A stretch of DNA of 64,000 nucleotides, taken from assembly GCF_000003195.3 (NCBI RefSeq), contig NC_012878.2:20126641-20190640 (forward strand), given 5' to 3'. Each line of letters starts with the position of its first letter. Positions within the stretch are counted from its first letter, which is position 1. The translations under genes were made by a program, and so were the position numbers. The notes below the pieces were generated by a model. That model was not told the origin of the DNA and did no database searches. It was given only the letters and a program-made list of their open reading frames with translations. Below, piece after piece: positions 56,032 to 64,000 of the stretch. This DNA is from Sorghum bicolor. Its lineage: Eukaryota; Streptophyta; Magnoliopsida; Poales; Poaceae.

Positions 56032-58676
56032 CGTCCGCTCAATGCAGTGACAATCAAGAATAAGTATCCTTTGCCGAGGATTGATATCCTGTTTGATCAG
56101 TTATCCAAGGCAAAAGTGTTTTCCAATATAGATTTGAGGTCTGGGTATCACCAAATCAAGATTCGTCCGCAAGATATCCCGAAGACTGCTTTTTCCACCA
56201 GATATGGGTTGTATGAGTATCTTGTCGTGTCCTTTGGGTTGACGAATGCTCCTGCATACTTCATGTATCTGATGAATTCAGTCTTTATGCCAGAGTTAGA
56301 TAAGTTTGTTGTAGTGTTTATCGATGATATTTTGGTTTATTCAGAAAATGAGCAAGATCACGCCGAGCATCTGAGAATCGTGTTAACACGATTACGAGAG
56401 CACCAGTTATATGCCAAGTTCAGCAAGTGTGAGTTCTGGTTGAAGAAAGTTCCTTTTCTAGGACACATTTTATCTGAAGAAGGGATTGATGTGGATCCAT
56501 CAAAAGTGCAGGAAGTCATGGACTGGAAGGCACCAACTTCTATCTCGGAAGTTAGAAGTTTTCTTGGTCTGGTCGGGTATTATCGTCGTTTCATACCCGA
56601 CTTCTCCAAGATTGCTAAGCCGATGACTAGTTTGCTACAAAAAGATCATAAGTTTGTCTGGACGGAGGGGTGTGAGCTAGCCTTCCGCACCTTGCGAAAG
56701 TTGCTCACCACTGCTCCCGTTCTGGCGCAACCCAATATCGAGAAGCCTTTTGATGTGTTTTGCGACGCGTCGAAAAGTGGCTTGGGGTGTGTGTTGATGC
56801 AAGATGGCAGGGTGATAGCTTACGATTCACGACAGTTGAGAAAGCACGAAGGCAACTACCCAACTCACGACCTCGAGTTAGCAGCAGTAGTGCATGCTTT
56901 GAAGACTTGGAGACACTATCTGCTGGGAAATAAGTGTCATATCTATACAGATCATAAGTGTTTGAAGTATATCTTCACTCAGTCCGAGCTGAATATGAGG
57001 CAACGACGGTGGTTAGAGTTAATCAAGGACTATGACCTGGAGGTTCACTATCATCTAGGCAAAGCTAATGTAGTAGCAGACGCTTTGAGCCGTAAACCGC
57101 ACTATCAAGTGGTTCAACCGTTGTTTGAAGATGGTTTCAATCTCATGCATCCTGAAGTCTTATGTCACATATAGCTCAGTTGTTCACTCGAGAGTCAAGT
57201 CATTGAAGGTCAGAAGACAGACAAGGGTATTTTCCACATCAAAGAGAAGATCAAGGACGACCCAAAAACTCAACTTCGAGTCGATGAGAAAGGGGTACTG
57301 TGGTTTCAACATCGGTTAGTAGTCCTGAAAGATGGTGAATTGAAGAATCGCATCATGGATGAAGCCCATCTCTCTAAGCTTTCTATTCATCCTGGCAGTA
57401 ATAAAATGTATCAAGACCTAAGACCCCACTTTTGGTGGACCAAAATTAAGAAAGAAATAGCTGCATATGTAGCCCGTTGCGACACGTGTTGCAGAGTCAA
57501 GGCTATACATATGAAACCTGCAGGTCTGTTGCAACCGTTATCAGTTCCAGAGTGGAAATGGGAAGAGATCAGTATGGACTTTATCACAGGTTTACCAGCG
57601 ACGAGGAAAGGGAATGACTCGATTTGGGTAATCGTAGATCGATTGACCAAGTCGTCTCATTTCATTCCAGTTAAGAACACATACAGACCTCCCGAGTATG
57701 CTGATATATATATGGCTGAGATTGTCAAGTTGCATGGTATTCCCAAGACCATCATATCAGATAGAGGACCACAGTTCACCGCTCACTTGTGGGAGCGAAT
57801 GCATAAGAGTTTGGGGACAGTCTGATAAGAAGCACGGCGTATCATCCCAAGACCTCGGGTCAAACTGAAAGGTTAAATCAAGTGTTAGAGGATACGCTGA
57901 GGGCCTATGTACTATCGTCCAAGGGATCATGGGAATCATGGTTACCTCTGGCTGAATTCTCATACAATAACAGCTATCAAGAGAGTATCAAGATGGCTCC
58001 GTTCGAAGCGTTGTATGGTCGAAGATGTAGGACTCCGTTAAATTGGGTTGAACCTAGTGAAAGAAGATATTATGGTATCGACTTCGTGAACGAGGCGGAG
58101 AAAAAGGTGCAAATCATACAATAGCATATGCAAGCGGCACAATTATGACAAAAGAGTTATGCTGATAAGAGAAGAAGGCCACTTGAATTCAATATAGGTG
58201 ACTATGTGTACCTCAAGGTTACGCCAATGAAGAAAGTCCAACATTTCCGAGTTCGAAGTAAACTTGCACCCAGATACGTGGGACCATATCAGATACTAGA
58301 GAGGAAAGGCCCTGTGGCCTATAAGATTCAGTTACCTGAAGAGTTGAGTTCGATCTTTCCAGTTTTCCATGTGTCCCAGCTACGGAAATGTTTGAAAGTA
58401 CCTAAGCAGAGGATTGAACCTCGAGGAATCAAAATAAAAGCAGACTTGGAGTATAAAGAGCAACCAGTGGGGATCGTAGATACCAAGGAACGAGTAACCT
58501 GAAACAGAGTTGTCAAAACATACAAGGTGGTATGGAGTCATCATGACGATAGGGATGCCACCTGGGAAACCGAGGATTATCTAAAAACAGTTTATCCAAA
58601 GTTTCATAAGAAATGGTTAGTAACCCAAATCTCAGGACGAGATTTCCCTAAGGGGGGAAGGGCTGTAACACCCTAG
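56032..58676 (+). pseudogene. pol: pol of element D: RT, RNase H, integrase, chromodomain; broken
   Basis: Continues RT from [18 protein letters not shown]. The catalytic FIDD is near 56320, and RNase H has [12 protein letters not shown] and ADALSRK. A TAG at 57172-57174 follows in frame. The integrase finger and core (HPGSNKMYQDL, CDTCCRVKA, MDFITGLP, ISDRGPQF) run to about 57815. A 1-base loss near 57815-57825 then shifts frame, after which GQTERLNQ and the C-terminal part are in another frame. Stops occur at 58122-58124, at the TGA near 58146 and at 58500-58502. A chromodomain (VVWSHHDDRDATWETEDYL) ends the protein. The frame crosses the LTR border and stops at 58674-58676, 13 bases inside the LTR. 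Chromoviruses use the chromodomain to target chromatin. Confidence 0.9.
58650..58663 (+). other. Polypurine tract of element D
   Basis: AAGGGGGGAAGGGC directly before the 3' LTR. It also encodes part of the pol C-terminus (PKGGRA). Confidence 0.85.
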
Positions 58677-61600
58677 GTGTTAAGCATGCACTTAGTCTTA
58701 CCAAAGCATTCATAAGCATTCTCATCAAGCATAGCATCACATAAGCATGTCATCCATCTAAAATATGATTTTATGTACTTTATTCCATGTGATTTAAATG
58801 TGTTAAAAATATGATGCTTGCTTCTAAAATTGTGAAATATTCAAACTAGGTTGAATGGTGTGTAAGAAGATTTAAGAATATTTTTGTGCAATTTTTGGAG
58901 CCATAGAATTTGAGAAATGGAATTTATACAAAAATCCCCAAAATGAATTTATTTGAAAACCTAGAGTTAGTTTTAACTGTAAGTCAAATTCTATTTGGAA
59001 TTTGGTCTTGCTTATTAAAACAAAGTTGTAGGGTTTTTGTTTTTGAACAACTTTGCTTCTGGGAGAAAAGGGTGAAAATGATTTCTAAATAGTCCAAATG
59101 AATTTAGAAAAAATTTGAGAAAAGAAATTAAAAAAAGGGAAAGGGGACAGGCGCTGCTAGGCCGACCCGCCTCCCTTTCGGCCCAGCTGGACAGCGCAGC
59201 CCGCTCCCCCTCCCCCTCCCCTCTCTCCCGCGCGCGCGCGGCGCCCGCCTCGCTCCACCCGACGCCGGCCACCTCCACCCCCTGGTCGGGACGTCGCCCC
59301 GCGCCCCCAGACCACTCCCTCCATTCTGTCGCCTGCCTCCCCCTCTCTCTTCTTCCTCCCCGCGCATGCGCAGCAGCAGCAGCAGCTCCGCCCATGCCAT
59401 TGCCGGAGAAAGCTCCGCCGCTCGCCGCCGGTCGCACCAGAGCTCTAACCTCGACGCCAAGAGCACCAGCGCACTCGCCGTCGCCGCGGTAAGCCTCTGC
59501 GTACGCTCTACCGAGGTGAGAAGTAGCCGTGCGCCGTGAATCGCTCGCGGGAGTGCTCCGCCGCGACGGATCCTGCGATATCCTGCCTAGTTTCGCTCGC
59601 TCTTTAGCGCGTTAGGTCCGTAGCTCGATGGGCAAGCTCGGAGGAGCTTTTGCGCGCGCTCTACCGCACCGGAGCGGCCTGGCCATGGCGAGCAGCGCCG
59701 CCGTGCCGCCATGTACGCTCGTCGGAGGTGTTCCGGTCATCCTCCGGCCAATCCGAGGGTACCCCTAGATGCGCCTCGCTGCGGGGAGCACGCTGATGCT
59801 CACCCCGTGGCCGGAGACCTCGCCGTCGGCGAAAGCCGGCCGGCCGAAGTAGGCCGGAGCTCTGCATGGCTGACCTGTGGGGCCCCGACCCCTGGATCCC
59901 ACCTGTCAGCGCCTGTGCGGGTGTGGATCCGGGTGAATCTAGCGTTTTCCGTCGGTTTTCTTAAATAAAGGTTTTCCAGAAATTGATTTAAAACTTGTAA
60001 AATCCATATCTTGAGTTCTACAGCTCCAAATCTTGTGAAATAAATTTTGGTGTGCTCTCTATTCTCAGATCTACTGTTTGATGTAATTGTATGTCATGTT
60101 TGAGTAACTTTTCTGTATAAATGTATTTAATCCATGTTTTTGCTGAATTTGGAAAATGCATAGTAATTAAAATATGACTCGGAAAAATGTGAAACTTGTT
60201 TTGTTGGCTCTGCATGTATGTTTAATCACTGGGAAAATGTTGCTACACATTATTTCCTGAATAAATGAATTTATGATGATTTAAATGCTTGCATGGCAGT
60301 GGTTTATAATTTTTAATAAATAATTGGATCATGCAATTAATCTGGAAATTTTTATGGGTATTTCTTATGATATTAGGCAAATTATAAAAATATGAAATCT
60401 GCTGTTTGACACTTATACCATAGTAGAGTAATGGTACTTGCCTTTATTAATTAATCTTGTGATTTTTGTAGCTCAAAATAAGTATCCAAAAATTATGAAA
60501 AATTCATAGTGGACTTTATGCTTGACTGGTAGTCTCCTATAATTTTTGTGGAATTTATTGATAAACATAACTGCATGCTATTTTGATGGGCCTAGAAATG
60601 AATAAAGAAATTATGAATTGTTATATGTAGATTAAGTAGAATAAAAGGGGTTTGGTGTATCTTTGAAGTATCTTGTGAGTTGCTGGTTACACTTGAAAAT
60701 AATTCTGTAGGAAAGAAGGAAATGGATGCTTAGTGTAATTACATGTTCTTGGATGATGTTGACTACCTTGTAAAGAGCATAACCAATTAAATCACCTATG
60801 CATCATGTCATGGTCATTTGGTACTTTCTCATACAAGCATCCACTCGGGCATCTCGCACTCCACTCATGAGCACACATGCATCATATAGGCTCGCAGGAG
60901 AACGAAGTGGGACCCGAGGAGCCAGAGGAGACCTAGGAGTAGGAACCTCTGGGAGCACCGGAACCCGGAGAAGAACTGCAGGAGTGTCCGGATCACAGAC
61001 CCAGCACGTTTGAGAAAGGCAAGCCCCGCAGCATTCTAAGTCTCCCTATTCTCGCTAACTTACAGTATATATTATGTTTGTTCTACTATGTTGCATTTAA
61101 GTGATAGGAATTGCTTGATACCGTTGATGCAAATATACTCCTTGCTATCCCTACTCGTTTATCTACCTTGTCCCATGTAGATAGGCACGGAGTCTATGCT
61201 TAGCTTGCTTAGTCCGGTAGAAGTCGGGTGATTTCCTATCACCTGCGAGATATAGGTGGATACCTGCTTGATTTAAGCAGTGATTGCTTTGGGAAAGGAT
61301 AACCAAGTGTGGAATGGAAATTTGAGACCGGGCAGGGTCTTATGGTGGGTTGACTGTAGTGCCCCTACCTGTGTCGATTAAGGACCGATCGTTGACGGCC
61401 CTCTTATCATGTTGAACGCATGCCCCACATTTAGCTGGAAGGATAAGTCATTCCGACCGCGAAGCCTTAGCACTATCCGGGCCAGGAATTGGCCCGATGT
61501 ACGCGTTGTATTGGTGATGGTTGAGGAGAACGACGAGGGCACGGCGCGCAACCTTGGTATACCTTGGATACCTCGGTCGCCGGAACGGTCCTCGGGTACG

Positions 61601-62527
61601 GGCGGTGCCTGTCGAACCCGCGAATTGGTCCTGGATAGTGCAATACAGTGATCTGTAGCTCACTTGATCAGTGAGTGTGGTTTGTGTGGGGAATAAACTC
61701 GCCAGCTGGTTAGAAATCGATTCGAATCGTCATCGCTCCTGGATAGTGAGCACTTGACATGAGCTTCGTCCTCGCAGTAAGGACTATGGAACACTTGGGT
61801 TATAATGATAAATGGTTGCATGAATGCTATGATGAGGTACCATCATATTACTATACTTGCTTGTAATAGTACAGGTGCAAACCTAGAGAATAGGTAATGA
61901 TACTACAACTTGAGCTAATTAAAAGGAGGACCTCTATAGAATTTTGGTTAACAGAAGAGTGCTTTTATGCAAAAAGGTTGTCAGCTACCCCACTATATAG
62001 CCTTCATGATCCTTGATGAGTCTTTATTTTTGAGTTTATGACGGGTAAGTCTAGCTGAGTACATTCTCGTACTCAGGGTTCTATTCCCATGTTGTTTTGC
62101 AGATGGACAAATGTACTATGGTTATTACATCCTCTGCCTGTACCCAGCTATGGGCGATGACTAGACCAAGGGCGATGGTCACTCCGTCTCTTCTTTTGCT
62201 TTTATGGGAATGACTGAATTATGACACTGTATTAGACTAAGTATGTGTGTGTTATTTTTGAACTATGAAGCTTCCGCTACTTATGAACTTGGCTTGTAAA
62301 AACTTTAAGCACTCCGATGTATTGTATGAATGTTTTCAAAACTGGATGTAACTATGGTTGGTAACCGCTGAACTTATTACGATCTTGGCTGTATGTACGA
62401 CATGTGGTTTGAAATCCTTCGAGATTTCACGGACTACCGGGATTATATGGGCTTAAGCTCGATGGTTTGACTATGCATGTGGTCACTATTAGGCTTAATC
62501 GCTTATAATTTGGGCGGTTCTGTTACA
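58664..62527 (+). repeat. 3' LTR of element D (3864 bp, complete)
   Basis: Starts TGTAACACCCTAGG and ends GGGCGGTTCTGTTACA. The first 1.5 kb matches the truncated 5' LTR. A GC-rich island (about 59150-59900) includes a GCGGTAAGCC donor-like site at 59485-59494. Further right the segment around 61190-62170 shares wording with A and J, including ATTCGAATCG near 61728-61739. No gene is called; open frames in the GC island lack domain wording. Confidence 0.92.
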
Positions 62528-62532
62528 GCACC
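62528..62532. repeat. Target-site duplication of D, right copy (GCACC)
   Basis: Identical to 38822-38826. Confidence 0.92.
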
Positions 62533-63507
62533 CCCTCTACTCCCCCTATAAATGGAGGCAGCATCCACCCTCTCTAGTGTGTGTGTTCCAATTTAGCTCT
62601 AGCTTTCCAGTTGTAAGTGTCAGTGTTAGTCTAGTGTGGGATTTTAGAGTTGAGTCGAGCAAATCTCGGAGTCTCCGGAGTCGTCTTCTGGAGAGTCTAG
62701 TATTCCTCTTTACCTTTTCTCTTGTAAGACTTTGAGTATTTAATATATTTACTTTTCCTTTACTTTTCTAAGTATTTACTTTCAGTATTTACATAGTGCA
62801 ATATTCTATTGTACTGTCCTAGTCTGTCTTGTAGTAGTTATATACTAGCTAAGTTAGTCTTAAGTGCTTGGGTTGTTTTCTCTGCCGGCAACACGGTGCT
62901 TCGACTAGGTCTTATACTTAGTCTAAGTAGTAGGAATTAGTATAAGCGTGGTGCTTAGACTAAATCCTGCCCTTGAATACCACCGTATCAAACGTGATAG
63001 CGGGCGGCGGCGAAGCGTGATAGGCATCTGCTTCCCAGTAGGTTCTATTCATGTCAGGTACAGTCTGTAGGCTCCCTTAAGAAATGAGTCCGCTTGGATA
63101 GGAGTTTCGTCCTCCTATTGCAGTTGACTTCCAACAAACAAGCAGTTAAGTTTAGCGACGTTAGTGTGTGTCTGCTACTAGATTAGATTGGTTCACAGGA
63201 GTAAAGTTAGAGTCATAGGAGTCTTTTCTCACTCGTTGTCCTCCCACCTAGCTAAACTACACTAATTATCTTAGAGTTATCCAGAACCACATCAACCTTC
63301 CTCTACATCTTCGTTACCTCACTACCTTAGTTGATCCTAGCGGGGATATGATTTCTCTTCCTTGCTATCTCCTCTAGCATGCTTTTCCTTGGACAAACTA
63401 TAAATCACGACACCATGGATACTCACCACAGTCGAAGTGCTACATCGGTATCTGTGCGCTTGCAGAGTTACCCCTGGTACATCTTGCATGATCGCTAGAG
63501 CTTAGCA
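62533..63507 (+). repeat. LTR of element C, right part
   Basis: Continues the LTR interrupted at 38826. A TATAAAT box lies at 62548-62554. Downstream wording resembles LTR B (a GTGGTGCTTAGACTAA segment near 62948-62966 and a GCGAAGCGTGATAGGC segment near 63010). The end is placed at TTAGCA but could be a few bases further right. Confidence 0.75.
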
Positions 63508-63521
63508 TTGCTTAGCATTCC

Positions 63522-63539
63522 TAGAGCCGTTGCTCAGGG
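63522..63539 (+). other. Primer binding site of element C
   Basis: TAGAGCCGTTGCTCAGGG, preceded by AGCATTCC. It aligns with the tRNA-Asp type site of Athila-1 with a few substitutions. It shows that the split LTR of C is a 5' LTR. Confidence 0.65.
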
Positions 63540-63547
63540 TAGCCTGA

Positions 63548-64000
63548 TGTTGACAGTCCTTAAGTACCAAATATAATCATCAAATAAATAAAGAAAAGGA
63601 TCCAAATGCAACCGACACCCAGACTTAGGATTTTATCTGACAGAATTCCACGAGTTTTGGTGTTTGTCTATTTCTGCAGGGGGTTATCAGGAAATATGGA
63701 GGAAAGGCCCACACGTCGGGTTTACATAGAGATATTAACGTGCCGTGCAATTTTCTATCATCTAGAAGACTCTAGAAGCCACGGGAACGAACGCCCTCCC
63801 CCCTTGGGCGCCCGCACTGCTACAGTGGCCAATCACGTTCAACCTCGCGGATTATGCTCCACCGACCTAAAGGATCAAGGATAACTGTTCAATCAATGTC
63901 GGTTTGATCTGACGGCCCAAATTCACTTGAGGGGACTATATAAGCAGACCCCCTGGCCCCTTTAGGAGGCACCCCTTGATCATTATTCATTATTCACAGA
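63548..64000 (+). repeat. Element G: Athila LTR, first 453 bp
   Basis: Starts TGTTGACAGTCCTTAAG and follows the Athila-1 LTR (reversed) throughout, including CAGGGGGTTATCAGGAAAT and the GACTCTAGAAGCCACGGGAA segment. A TATATAAG box lies at 63937-63944. It inserted just after the primer site of C, and the preceding CCTGA (63543-63547) would be its target duplication. The rest lies beyond the window. Confidence 0.85.

Larger units (their letters stand above)
38827..62527 (+). mobile_element. Element D: Tekay-type chromovirus, interrupted by I
   Basis: Plus-strand element with LTR ends TGTAACACC and TGTTACA, target duplication GCACC on both sides, and a chromodomain at the pol C-terminus. Without I it is about 9.0 kb. 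The 5' LTR is truncated and joined directly to the end of gag, so the primer site, leader and most of gag are missing. The 3' LTR is complete (3864 bp). Matching duplications show the loss happened after insertion. Confidence 0.92.
38174..63547 (+). mobile_element. Element C: Athila 5' LTR and primer site, split by D and cut by G
   Basis: The LTR of C occupies 38174-38826 and continues at 62533-63507 beyond D. A primer site follows at 63522-63539, and G begins at 63548. Only the LTR and about 40 bp of internal sequence are visible. LTR wording is closest to B. Confidence 0.8.

Noticed and set aside
1..64000. Host protein-coding genes, tRNA or rRNA genes
   Set aside because: All longer frames are explained by retroelement proteins or their shadows. 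tRNA-like matches are only primer sites of about 18 bases.

Overview
The window looks like intergenic DNA of a grass (Poaceae, probably a panicoid). That rests on element families I recognise: Tekay-type chromoviruses with LTRs of about 4 kb, Athila elements with a tRNA-Asp primer site, and RIRE2/Grande-like Tat elements with an antisense gene. I found no host protein-coding gene, tRNA, rRNA or CRISPR array. Almost every base belongs to Ty3/gypsy LTR retrotransposons inserted into one another. Letters A to J are my own labels.

Left block (1-24714). Tekay-type element A lies on the minus strand (gag-pro-RT 1-1760, cut by the window edge; extra ORF 11503-12426; 4.5 kb 5' LTR 13295-17805). A complete Athila copy, Athila-1 (2086-11421, minus strand), sits inside A between matching AGTTT duplications. 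A itself landed in the reverse transcriptase of a plus-strand Athila element B (17806-24714). B keeps the rest of pol, a post-pol coiled-coil ORF and one LTR.

Middle block (24715-38173). J is a reverse-oriented piece of Tekay-type LTR. F is a Tat deletion derivative whose gag is fused to the integrase C-terminus, but it keeps much of an antisense, intron-containing gene. F is cut at 30032 by Athila element E (5' LTR plus decayed gag-pol), and E's LTR carries a fragment resembling a CACTA transposase. H (36138-38173) is a Tat-like remnant with an LTR-like segment, 81-bp tandem repeats and another antisense ORF.

Right block (38174-64000). This is a four-level nest. H is cut by the Athila LTR of C, C by Tekay-type element D (38827-62527, TSD GCACC), and D by a young, nearly complete Tat element I (41291-56026, TSD ACTAT). 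The start of one more Athila LTR (G) follows C's primer site at 63548.

The most notable feature is in I, on the strand opposite gag-pol between pol and the 3' LTR. It is a six-exon gene (49595-53880) whose five GT-AG introns are all 71-84 nt and, with one exception, join the reading frames exactly. The same late introns occur in F. The protein would have an N-terminal domain of the kind annotated as 'putative gypsy type transposon', an acidic linker, a basic motif, a Gln-rich stretch, a long coiled coil and a conserved C-terminus. I's LTRs each contain a 266-bp tandem duplication covering roughly R-U5, and its gag-pol frame is broken only by two amber codons. By eye the two LTRs of I differ at about six positions plus one run length, against roughly 25 for Athila-1, so I is probably the most recent insertion. 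All family names come from motif recognition, not a database search.
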